Assembly (NCBI GenBank): GCA_035656415.1
Contig: DASRSM010000167.1
Span: 1-53,842 of the forward strand
DNA length: 53,842 nt
Source of the DNA: JAFAHZ01 sp035656415
Lineage (GTDB): Bacteria > Vulcanimicrobiota > Vulcanimicrobiia > Vulcanimicrobiales > Vulcanimicrobiaceae
Reading direction: 5' to 3'
Below are positions 7,703 to 15,263 of this stretch, one piece after another (positions within the stretch are counted from its first letter, which is position 1; each line of letters opens with the position of its first letter). The notes under the pieces were generated by a model. The model was given only the letters and a program-made list of their open reading frames with translations. It was not told where the DNA came from and made no database searches. Made by a program: the position numbers and the translations under genes.

Positions 7703-9096
7703 AGTGCCGAATGCTGCGACAAAAGCTCGCCGAGCGTCATGTTGATTTGTGACGTGTTGTCGAGTTGCGTGAACCCCTGCGTAATCGCCGGAATGTCGCT
7801 GAGGGGCTCAAACGGCGTCGCGGTATCGAGCCGCACGAAACCGACGGCGCGATAGCCTGCCACGGTGCGGAAGAGCAAGTCGGCCCAGAACGCATTTGCC
7901 CAACCGAATCGGGGGCGCGTGAACTGCGACGGATCGTTCGGGTTGACCGATTCATGCATGAGACCGTTGAGCGTATCGCTGGCGTCGAGCATGTTTATCG
8001 CGTTCGCGATCTCGACACGGCGGCGCGTGGACAGAGCGGCGCCCATCATGCCGATCGGCCATACCCAACCTTTGGGTGTGTGCGGGCTGCCCAAGCCGGT
8101 TGCGTATTTCCCGGAGTAATAGTACGGATCGGCCGAGCTCAGCGTAAAGCGCCGCGTGTTGAGGTAGACGGGATCGTCGGTCGCGCACCAGCCGATATAC
8201 GGGAGCGTCGTGAGATTGGGAATGTTTGCGTCGTCCATCAGGTTGTCTCGGCCATAGCCGTCGGTTTCGTAAACGTACATCCAGCCCTTATTCGGTACCC
8301 ACGTTCGGCCGTAACGCTCGATGCCGGTCTGCACCTGTGCCGCAAGCGTCATCGCGTCGGACGCAAGCTTTTGGTCGCCGAAGGCGTCGCCGGCGAAGTA
8401 CGCCAGCAGCTTCATCGCGATTACGGCGATGGCGTTCTGCGGCACGTTGTAGCGATACATCACCGGGTCGTCCGAAGGCCGGAACGCGCTCCAGATCATC
8501 CCCGTATCCGGGTTATAGTTGTTGTTGGTGGGAACGGCCTGAGGCCAAGAGTAATGGCTGCACGTAGCGTGATGCTGCTCGCACTGCAGCGTCGACACGA
8601 TTGTTTGCATCGCTGCGTGCAACGTCGGCGTGAAGACCGTTCGATCGCCCGTGTTCGCGTAGTACATAAAAACCAACAGCACCGGCCACGACAACGAGTC
8701 GATTTCCCACTTCCCCTCCCACACGCGGTAGTCGGCACTGAACGCTTCGGCGTGCGGATCGACCAAGACGTTCTTGGCGTCACGCTCGATCACGCCGAAA
8801 AACGTGTAGCGCATGCCGGGATACGAAGCGACGAAGCGGATGTACGGAATCGTCTGCGCCGCGGAGTCGCGCAGCCACATCGCCGGAATATCGCCGGTCT
8901 GCACGTACGTGGTCCCGTCGCTTTCGGGGAAGAAGTTCTCGAACATCTGTTGGAACAGAATCGCGGTTTGAATCGGACGAATGTGCGACTCGACGGGAAT
9001 GTTGAGCGTTTCGGCGCTCGCCGGAGAAAGTGCGGCCACCGCAAAGGCCGCCGCGAGAAACAACGCGGCGATCCGGCGAGAGTTCGCTCTCGACAT
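7699..9096 (-). CDS. Secreted GH125 exo-alpha-1,6-mannosidase (copy 2)
   Basis: A 465-residue paralogue of the GH125 protein at 5190-6593. It has a signal peptide (MSRANSRR, hydrophobic core, cleavage near ASA). TGDIPAMWLRDS, KWEIDSLSW, DTGMIWSAFRPSDD, DDANIPNL and LMHES are all retained, so both copies should be active. The two copies differ most in the C-terminal 60 residues and around the LQCEQHHATC cysteine segment, although both keep the cysteine pair. I chose ATG 9096 because it starts a clean signal peptide; the longer frame would run into the divergent GTPase gene. It is the first gene of the leftward operon. Confidence 0.9.
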   Translation of the reverse strand: MSRANSRRIAALFLAAAFAVAALSPASAETLNIPVESHIRPIQTAILFQQMFENFFPESDGTTYVQTGDIPAMWLRDSAAQTIPYIRFVASYPGMRYTFFGVIERDAKNVLVDPHAEAFSADYRVWEGKWEIDSLSWPVLLVFMYYANTGDRTVFTPTLHAAMQTIVSTLQCEQHHATCSHYSWPQAVPTNNNYNPDTGMIWSAFRPSDDPVMYRYNVPQNAIAVIAMKLLAYFAGDAFGDQKLASDAMTLAAQVQTGIERYGRTWVPNKGWMYVYETDGYGRDNLMDDANIPNLTTLPYIGWCATDDPVYLNTRRFTLSSADPYYYSGKYATGLGSPHTPKGWVWPIGMMGAALSTRRRVEIANAINMLDASDTLNGLMHESVNPNDPSQFTRPRFGWANAFWADLLFRTVAGYRAVGFVRLDTATPFEPLSDIPAITQGFTQLDNTSQINMTLGELLSQHSAL

Positions 9097-9140
9097 GAAC
9101 CGAAGGCTTCGCTGACCTCGCGCGCCAATCATTCGGTGCT

Positions 9141-10124
9141 TTGGTAAACCAAGAGGCAATCGGTACGCTCCTGCACGACTTCGGCGAAGCCAAGCCGCGC
9201 GCGCTGGCGCGCGCTATTTCGTGGGGAGAAGCGGGTCGCGCGGCCGAGCTGATTCGGCGCCTCTACGCAAAAACCGGACGTGCGACGACGATCGGGCTCA
9301 CCGGACCGCCCGGAGTCGGAAAATCGACGTTGTCGTCGGCGCTGGTGCGCAAAGTGCGATCGCTCGGTAAAAGCGTCGGCGTCGTTTCCGTCGACCCGAG
9401 TTCGCCGTTTTCTCACGGCGCGCTGCTCGGCGACCGCATTCGGCTGAGCGAACATTTCACCGACGAAGGCGTGTTCATTCGCTCGATGGCGAGCCGCGGG
9501 CATCTCGGCGGCCTCGCCGGGGCTACCGCCGACGCCGTCTTGCTAATGGATGCGTTCGGGCTCGACGTCGTGTTGGTCGAGACCGTCGGCGTCGGTCAGA
9601 GCGAGATTGAAATCGCCGAGCTGGCGCAAACGACGCTCGTCGCGCTGCAACCCGGAAGCGGCGACTCAATTCAGGTGCTCAAAGCCGGCATCATGGAGAT
9701 CGCCGACATTTTCATCGTCAATAAAGCCGATCACCCGATGGCCAATCAACTGCGTCGCGAGATCCGGTCGATGATGGAAATGCTGCAGTTCCCTGGTTGG
9801 GTTCCTGAGCTCGTGATGACGCAAGCGCTCGCCGGCGACGGCGTCGACGACCTGTGGGCGGCAATCGAAAAACACGTCGCCTATCTCAACGAAAGCGGCG
9901 AAATCGAAGCGAAGCGGCGTCAAGCGTTTCTGCATCAAGTGCGGCAGCTCACGCTCGGACGCCTCGAGCGGCGCCTCGACCAAAAACTGATGCGCGAAGT
10001 GACGACGGGGCTCGATCCTTACGAAGCGGCGGATCGAATTCTCGCGGAGTTCGGAACGAGCGACGCGGCGGAAGACGACGTTCGCGTATCCCGCCCACGC
10101 GCAACCGTCAAAGGACTAACGTAA
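9141..10124 (+). CDS. meaB: MeaB/ArgK-type G3E GTPase, chaperone of B12-dependent mutase
   Basis: MeaB-type GTPases gate cofactor loading and protect adenosylcobalamin-dependent acyl-CoA mutases. The 327-residue protein has a Walker A GPPGVGKST (about 54-62), the switch region SVDPSSPFSHGALLGDRIR, the Walker B-like VLVETVGVGQSE and the base-specificity motif NKAD. These are the canonical MeaB motifs in order. The start appears to be TTG at 9141; no better start lies in frame, and the N-terminal helix fits the family. It lies 1.4 kb upstream of the mutase subunits on the same strand, separated by a peptidase gene on the other strand, so it almost certainly serves that mutase. Confidence 0.93.
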   Translation: MVNQEAIGTLLHDFGEAKPRALARAISWGEAGRAAELIRRLYAKTGRATTIGLTGPPGVGKSTLSSALVRKVRSLGKSVGVVSVDPSSPFSHGALLGDRIRLSEHFTDEGVFIRSMASRGHLGGLAGATADAVLLMDAFGLDVVLVETVGVGQSEIEIAELAQTTLVALQPGSGDSIQVLKAGIMEIADIFIVNKADHPMANQLRREIRSMMEMLQFPGWVPELVMTQALAGDGVDDLWAAIEKHVAYLNESGEIEAKRRQAFLHQVRQLTLGRLERRLDQKLMREVTTGLDPYEAADRILAEFGTSDAAEDDVRVSRPRATVKGLT

Positions 10125-10138
10125 CCCAACGGGATGGG

Positions 10139-11359
10139 CTAGAACGCGCCTACCCCGTTCGGTGTGCCCCACCCGGTGGGGCCGTTGTAGCCCTTGCCGG
10201 CGTTGCAGATGTAGTCGTAAACCTCAGGACAAGTGCCGTTGCTTCCTTTTTGGACGTGATTGAGCGCGCGCGATCGCGCGGCGTCGTAAATCGATCGTGC
10301 AAACGTCGTCGACAGCATCTTTCCGTTGCCCGCCAAGCCGTAAATGCCGGAAACGATCGGCGTTGCCGCGCTCGTCCCGCCGATGACGAGCCACCCACCC
10401 GGGCGATTCTTTCCGAGCGGCAGCGAGTCGTAAACCGCGATGCCCGTTAGCGGATCGCCGACGGCCGCGACGTCGGCCGCCGCGCGCGTCGGACAACCTT
10501 TGTCTTTTTGCCACGACGGCTTGGCGACGAAATCGCTGCAACCGCTGCCGGTCGCTCCAATATCCGGATCGTTCCATACACGCTCCGTCCATCCGCGCGC
10601 GTCGTGCGTGCGTTCGAGCGTCGTGCCGCCCACCGCGACGACCGTAGCAAACGACGCGGGCTGTTCCGGAAAGTATCCGCTGTCGCCGGTGCCGGCGACC
10701 ACGATCGCTTTACCGCGCTGATCGAAGTTCGGATCGTACGGTGCGTATTCGTAACCGCCGTACGAATTGCTGATGACGCTCGCTCCGGCCCTAGCCGCAG
10801 CTTTTACCGCGAAACCGAGATCGCTCGTCGAGTTGCTCGTCGCTTCGACGAGCAACAGCCTACATTTCGGGCAGACGGCCGATACCGCGTCGAGATCGAG
10901 CGACATTTCCCCCGCCCAGCCGCGATCGGCCGGCGGATAATGACCCCGAGCGCCATACTCGTCGATCTTTTCGAAGCAGCCGTTTGCAGACGTGCAGCTT
11001 CCCAGCTGGAAGTGTGCGCGGTACACGTTGAGGTCGCTCTCGGCGCGCGGATCGTCGTAGGCCGCGACCACCGCGACGACTTGGCCCGAGCCGCCCGTCG
11101 CGGAAGGCAAACGATACGCGCTCTGCAGATCGCGCGGAGTCAAGCCCGCGATTCCGTTGCGCGCGGCGTGCGCCCACGCAAAACAGCGGAACGATCCCAA
11201 TGCAGGCGGACCGCACAGCGGCTGGAGACCACGCGACGCCGAACGATGCGCGGACGCAACGGCGAAGACGTTTCCCGTGGTTACGGGTGGCGTGGGCGAC
11301 GTAGCGCACGCAGCGAGCGCGAGGGTTCCAGCTGCAAAAAGTGGGGACAAACGCTTCAT
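10139..11359 (-). CDS. Lipoprotein S53 (sedolisin) peptidase without propeptide
   Basis: Sedolisins are serine-carboxyl peptidases active at acid pH. This 406-residue protein has a lipoprotein signal with lipobox LAAC (Cys18), so it should be anchored outside the cytoplasm. The catalytic residues are visible: Glu151 and Asp155 in GEMSLDLD (the family spacing of four), the oxyanion Asp226 in GTGDSG and Ser330 in GGTSAATP. The C-terminal CNAGKGYNGPTGWGTPNG resembles the calcium-site region. The mature-domain opening LTPRDLQSAYRLP already appears near residue 73, so the usual propeptide of nearly 200 residues is absent. Start ATG 11359 has an AGGAGG site. It is convergent with meaB and divergent from the mutase. 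Confidence 0.9.
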   Translation of the reverse strand: MKRLSPLFAAGTLALAACATSPTPPVTTGNVFAVASAHRSASRGLQPLCGPPALGSFRCFAWAHAARNGIAGLTPRDLQSAYRLPSATGGSGQVVAVVAAYDDPRAESDLNVYRAHFQLGSCTSANGCFEKIDEYGARGHYPPADRGWAGEMSLDLDAVSAVCPKCRLLLVEATSNSTSDLGFAVKAAARAGASVISNSYGGYEYAPYDPNFDQRGKAIVVAGTGDSGYFPEQPASFATVVAVGGTTLERTHDARGWTERVWNDPDIGATGSGCSDFVAKPSWQKDKGCPTRAAADVAAVGDPLTGIAVYDSLPLGKNRPGGWLVIGGTSAATPIVSGIYGLAGNGKMLSTTFARSIYDAARSRALNHVQKGSNGTCPEVYDYICNAGKGYNGPTGWGTPNGVGAF

Positions 11360-11442
11360 AATCTGGGCGCCCTCCTGAGATAAGTTTCGGTCCCTCGCCC
11401 GTACAACGAAGCTGCCGTTCTGGCCAGCGACCGAAAAGGCGG

Positions 11443-11501
11443 TTGCTTCCTGGGGCTGATCTTGGGAAAATGGCCCGGCACCGTCGAACGCTTGTCGTTC
11501 G
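11443..11501 (+). promoter_or_regulatory. Weak promoter and palindrome upstream of mutase gene
   Basis: A plausible promoter is TTGCTT (11443-11448), a 17-bp spacer and GAAAAT (11466-11471). Downstream of it lies the palindrome CGAACG-CTTGT-CGTTCG (11485-11501), placed where a repressor would block early transcription. The rest of the 179-bp divergent gap (11360-11538) holds the ribosome binding sites of both genes and nothing else I recognise. No cobalamin riboswitch consensus is apparent. Confidence 0.3.
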
Positions 11502-11538
11502 CATTCGAGCACCCATTTTTAAAAAGAGGAAGCGACCT

Positions 11539-13251
11539 TTGGCCAAAATGATCGACCGCCCATCGGGTCTGGGGGCGGCACCGACGCCGGAGTTCGAAGC
11601 GCAGGAGCGCCGCTGGCAAGCGGCTTCTGCGAAGGGAAAGCCGCGTCGCGGCCCCGGTTCCGGCGCTACCGATCGCACGATCTCCGACGTCCCGCTCGAG
11701 ACCGTCTACGGTCCCGCCGACGTCGCGGGGCTCGATTTGGCGCGCGACCTGACGTGGCCCGGAGAATATCCCTACGTCCGGGGCATCCACCCCAACGGTT
11801 ATCGCGACCGGCTTTGGACCATGCGCCAATTTGCCGGCTTCGGCACCGCCAAGCAGACGAACGAGCGCTATCACTTTTTACTGGGGCAGGGCCAGCACGG
11901 GCTTTCCGTCGCGTTCGACATGCCGACGCTGATGGGTTACGACTCGGACGCGCCGCAGTCGCGCGGCGAAGTCGGGCGTTGCGGCGTCGCGATCGACTCG
12001 CTTGCCGATATGGAAGCGCTCTTCGACGGGATCGACATGGCCGACATCACCACGTCGATGACGATCAACGGCCCGGCAGCAATAGCGGTCGCGCAATACG
12101 TTGCCGCGGCTGAGAAGAAAGGTATCCCGCGCAAGCTGCTCGGTGGAACGATCCAGGCCGACATCCTCAAGGAATACATCGCGCAAAAAGAGTGGATCTT
12201 CCCGCCGCGGCCGCACATGCGCATCATCGTCGACATGATCGACTTCTGCACGCGCGAGATGCCGAAGTGGAACACGATCTCGATCTCCGGCTATCACATT
12301 CGAGAGGCGGGATCGACCGCGGCGCAGGAGCTCGCGTTCACGCTGGCCGACGGCTTTGCCTACGTCGAAGCGTGCATGGCGGCCGGCATGGACGTCGACG
12401 AGTTCGCACCGCGCCTGTCGTTCTTCTTCAACTCGCACATCGACTTTTTCGAAGAGATCGCGAAGTTCCGCGCGGCGCGGCGTATTTGGGCGCGCCACCT
12501 GCGCGAGAAGTACGGAGCCAAAGACGAGCGTTCGTGGAAGCTGCGCTTCCACACGCAAACGGCGGGATGCAGCGCGACGGCGCAGCAGCCCGAGAACAAC
12601 ATCGTTCGCGTCGCGTTCGAAGCGATGGCCGCCGTCCTCGGCGGTACGCAATCGCTGCACACCAACTCGATGGACGAAGTGTTAGCGCTGCCGACTGAAA
12701 AGTCGGTCGAAATCGCGCTGCGCACCCAGCAAGTGCTGGCGTACGAAACCAACGTGACCAACGTCGTCGATCCGCTCGGCGGATCGTATTTCGTCGAGGC
12801 GCTCACCGACGAGATGGAACGCCAGGCCGAAGCCTACTTCGACCAAATCGCCGAGTACGGCGGCGTCGTCGAAGCCATCGAAGCGGGATTTTTCCAGAAA
12901 GAAATCGCCGAGGCGAGCTATCGCTATCAGCGTTCGATCGAAAATAAAGAACGCGTCATCGTCGGCGTAAACGCCTTCACCAAAGAGGGCGACGTTCAAG
13001 ACATCGACCTGTTGAAAATCACCGAAGAAACCGAGCGGGGACAAGCCCGCGCGGTCCAGGACGTCCGGACGAACCGCGACGGAGCGGCCGCTGCAGCTAC
13101 GCTCGAGCGTCTGCAGCGCGCTTGTCGCGATCCCAAGGACAATCTGATGCCGCATCTCATCGACTGCGTCAACGCCTACTGCACCGAAGGCGAGATCGTC
13201 GAGGCGATGGTTGCGGTATACGGCCGTTATACCGAGCGGAGTGTCTTTTAG
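11539..13251 (+). CDS. icmA: B12-dependent acyl-CoA mutase large subunit, isobutyryl-CoA type
   Basis: This 570-residue subunit is the substrate-binding TIM barrel of the adenosylcobalamin mutase family (GLSVAFDMPT, DITTSMTING, SISGYHIREAG, HTQTAGCSATAQQPENN, GGTQSLHTNSMDE). It lacks a B12 domain, which is encoded separately at 13410. Aligned with Propionibacterium methylmalonyl-CoA mutase, the carboxylate-binding Tyr89 is Phe98 here (MRQFAG) and Arg207 is Gln216 (IAQKEW). Phe/Gln is the pair known from isobutyryl-CoA mutases. Likely role: interconversion of isobutyryl- and n-butyryl-CoA, or a related acyl-CoA without a free carboxylate. The start is TTG 11539, eight bases after AGAGGA; an ATG three codons later is the alternative. 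Automated annotation would probably say methylmalonyl-CoA mutase. Confidence 0.88.
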   Translation: MAKMIDRPSGLGAAPTPEFEAQERRWQAASAKGKPRRGPGSGATDRTISDVPLETVYGPADVAGLDLARDLTWPGEYPYVRGIHPNGYRDRLWTMRQFAGFGTAKQTNERYHFLLGQGQHGLSVAFDMPTLMGYDSDAPQSRGEVGRCGVAIDSLADMEALFDGIDMADITTSMTINGPAAIAVAQYVAAAEKKGIPRKLLGGTIQADILKEYIAQKEWIFPPRPHMRIIVDMIDFCTREMPKWNTISISGYHIREAGSTAAQELAFTLADGFAYVEACMAAGMDVDEFAPRLSFFFNSHIDFFEEIAKFRAARRIWARHLREKYGAKDERSWKLRFHTQTAGCSATAQQPENNIVRVAFEAMAAVLGGTQSLHTNSMDEVLALPTEKSVEIALRTQQVLAYETNVTNVVDPLGGSYFVEALTDEMERQAEAYFDQIAEYGGVVEAIEAGFFQKEIAEASYRYQRSIENKERVIVGVNAFTKEGDVQDIDLLKITEETERGQARAVQDVRTNRDGAAAAATLERLQRACRDPKDNLMPHLIDCVNAYCTEGEIVEAMVAVYGRYTERSVF

Positions 13252-13258
13252 GGGCTCC

Positions 13259-13444
13259 ATGAAAGAAAAGAGACAGATATTTATGCCGTGGAGAACCGAC
13301 ATCGAACGTCATCGCGTGCGGCGCACGCTATCGGAAGTCAAGCGCAAGCTCGAAGAAGCGTTGCGCTTGAGCCGCTTGCAAAACAACTCTCCGGATTCGG
13401 AAAGGGATAATGGTAACTCGGCCCTTACGCATCGTCATCGCTAA
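13259..13444 (+). CDS. Small basic helical protein between mutase subunit genes (doubtful)
   Basis: An open frame of 61 codons starting at ATG 13259, five bases after an AGGGG sequence and eight bases after the large-subunit stop. It ends inside the small-subunit gene, overlapping its first 35 bases in another frame. The product is rich in Arg, Lys and Glu with a heptad-like stretch (RTLSEVKRKLEEALRLSRL), so it could form a helix or coiled coil. I recognise no family. It could be a real small partner of the mutase or merely spacer sequence; a shorter start at ATG 13283 also exists. Confidence 0.35.
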   Translation: MKEKRQIFMPWRTDIERHRVRRTLSEVKRKLEEALRLSRLQNNSPDSERDNGNSALTHRHR

Positions 13445-13826
13445 AGCGGGTCTCGACGGGCACGATCGCGGCGCCAAGGTGATCGCGCGCGCGTTGCGCG
13501 ACGCCGGCATGGAAGTCATTTACACCGGACTCTTTCAGACGCCCGAACAGATCGTGCAAACCGCGATACAGGAGGATGCCGATGGAATCGGGCTGTCGAT
13601 TCTTTCCGGCGCGCACATGACGCTGTTCCCGCTCGTCGTGGAACAGCTCAAAGCGCAGGGCGCCGGAGACATCGTCTTTTTTGGAGGCGGAACGATTCCG
13701 CCGGAGGACTCGGAGTCGCTGAAGGCATCGGGCGTGCGCCAGATTTTCACGCCGGGAGCGCCGTTGCAAGAAATCGTCGACTTCGTCGAGAGAGAGTGCG
13801 GCGAACGCCGCGAGCTCGTCGGCTAA
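13410..13826 (+). CDS. icmB: B12-binding small subunit of acyl-CoA mutase
   Basis: A 138-residue cobalamin-binding Rossmann domain. The base-off/His-on motif DxHxxG is Asp16-x-His18-x-x-Gly21 in AGLDGHDRGAK, where His18 should coordinate cobalt. The nucleotide-tail motifs LSILSGAH and FFGGGTIP follow. It pairs with the large subunit at 11539 to form the active mutase. A separate small subunit is typical of isobutyryl-CoA and 2-hydroxyisobutyryl-CoA mutases and of archaeal-type methylmalonyl-CoA mutases. Start ATG 13410 is preceded by GGAAAGG. gltX follows ten bases after the stop. Confidence 0.95.
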   Translation: MVTRPLRIVIAKAGLDGHDRGAKVIARALRDAGMEVIYTGLFQTPEQIVQTAIQEDADGIGLSILSGAHMTLFPLVVEQLKAQGAGDIVFFGGGTIPPEDSESLKASGVRQIFTPGAPLQEIVDFVERECGERRELVG

Positions 13827-13835
13827 CCGAAATTC

Positions 13836-15263
13836 GTGCGCGTTAGAACCCGAATCGCACCGTCGCCGACCGGCGATCCGCACGTCGGCACCGCTTACGT
13901 TGCATTGATCAACTATTGCTTCGCCAAGAAAAACGGCGGCGAGTTCATCCTGCGCATCGAGGATACGGATCAACAACGCAGCACCGCCGAAAGCGAGCGC
14001 GCCATTCTCGAGGCGTTGCATTGGTGCGGCTTGACCTGGAACGAAGGGCCGGACGTCGGCGGTCCGCACGGGCCGTATCGCCAAAGCGAACGCTCGAGCA
14101 TCTACCGCGAGTACGTCGACAAGCTGCTCGAAGCGCGTCACGCGTTCAAGTGTTTCTGCACGCCGGAGCGTCTGGAAGAAATGCGCGTCGCTCAGCGCGC
14201 CGCCGGGCAGCCGTCGCGCTACGACGGGCTCTGCCTCACGTACGACGGTGCGGAAGTAGCGCGGCGCGAAGCCGCCGGCGAGCCCTACGTCGTGCGCATG
14301 AAGGTACCCGATCGCGGAACGTGCGTCGTCCACGATTTGCGCCGCGGCCCGATAGAGTTCGAATACAAGAGCGTCGACATGCAGGTACTGATGAAGTCGG
14401 ACGGATTACCGACGTATCATCTTGCCAACGTCGTCGACGATCACCTCATGGAAATCACGCACGTCTTTCGCGGTGAAGAGTGGGTCTCGAGCGCGCCGAA
14501 GCACCTGCTGCTCTACGAGTACTTCGGCTGGGATCCGCCCAAGCTGATGCACCTACCACTGTTGCGCAATCCCGACAAGAGCAAGCTGAGCAAACGTAAG
14601 AATCCCACCGGGATTCTTTTCTATCGCCGCATGGGTTACTTACCCGAAGCGTTGATGAACTTCTTGGGATTGCTTGCGAACGCCGCGCACGAGGGTGAAG
14701 ACGAGCTCATGGATCTCGCGCACATGGTGAAGCGGTTCGAGATCGAGCACGTGCCGATCGGCGGCCCCGTCTTCGACGTGCAGAAGCTCGATTGGATCAA
14801 CGCGCGCTACATCCGCGAGCGGCTCGATCCGGCGACGTTCGTCGAACGCGTGCGCGAGTGGGCGATCACGCCGGAGCGCTTGAATCGCATCGCAGAGCTC
14901 GCGCAGCCTCGAATCGAGCGGCTCAGCGATCTCGGGCTGCTGCTCGCATTTTTATTCGCGGGGCGGCTGCCGGTTACGCTCGACCAGCTTCGCGGCAAGC
15001 TCGACGACGCGGAGCTGCGCGGTGCGTTCACGATGGCGCTGACGGAGTTCGACGCGCTGCCCGTCTGGGACGCCTACGGGATCGAAACCGTCTTCAAGCG
15101 CATCGCCGAAACGCTTGGGAAGAAACCGCGCGAGGTCGCGCGGCCGTTTTACGTCGCGATGACGGGCAGTCCGACGTCGATTCCGCTGTACGACTCGATG
15201 GAGCTCCTCGGGCGAGACGTCGCGCGCGAACGGCTCCGGACCGCATTGGCGGTGGTAAAGTGA
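13836..15263 (+). CDS. gltX: Glutamyl-tRNA synthetase
   Basis: A class I aminoacyl-tRNA synthetase of 475 residues that charges tRNA with glutamate. The HIGH-equivalent is PSPTGDPHVG (9-18), the KMSKS-equivalent KLSKR (about 250). IEDTDQQRS and LPTYHLANVVDDH are the family's amino-acid- and ATP-binding segments. The C-terminal anticodon-binding domain is helical and of normal length. Cys residues in the FKCFCTPE region occur, but no complete zinc site is apparent. Start GTG 13836. The stop overlaps the glmU start as GTGA. Whether it is discriminating or also charges tRNA-Gln cannot be told here. Confidence 0.96.
   Translation: MRVRTRIAPSPTGDPHVGTAYVALINYCFAKKNGGEFILRIEDTDQQRSTAESERAILEALHWCGLTWNEGPDVGGPHGPYRQSERSSIYREYVDKLLEARHAFKCFCTPERLEEMRVAQRAAGQPSRYDGLCLTYDGAEVARREAAGEPYVVRMKVPDRGTCVVHDLRRGPIEFEYKSVDMQVLMKSDGLPTYHLANVVDDHLMEITHVFRGEEWVSSAPKHLLLYEYFGWDPPKLMHLPLLRNPDKSKLSKRKNPTGILFYRRMGYLPEALMNFLGLLANAAHEGEDELMDLAHMVKRFEIEHVPIGGPVFDVQKLDWINARYIRERLDPATFVERVREWAITPERLNRIAELAQPRIERLSDLGLLLAFLFAGRLPVTLDQLRGKLDDAELRGAFTMALTEFDALPVWDAYGIETVFKRIAETLGKKPREVARPFYVAMTGSPTSIPLYDSMELLGRDVARERLRTALAVVK

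Noticed and set aside
7765..9147. Long open frame of 460 codons on the plus strand opposite the GH125 gene
   Set aside because: Product is Arg/His/Val-rich with no family features and mirrors the codon bias of the real gene on the other strand.
10125..10138. CCCA/TGGG hairpin between meaB and the S53 gene as terminator
   Set aside because: Stem is only four base pairs with no U-tract, and the gap is 14 bases.
11539..13251. Simple label of methylmalonyl-CoA mutase
   Set aside because: Both carboxylate-contacting residues are changed to the isobutyryl-CoA type.
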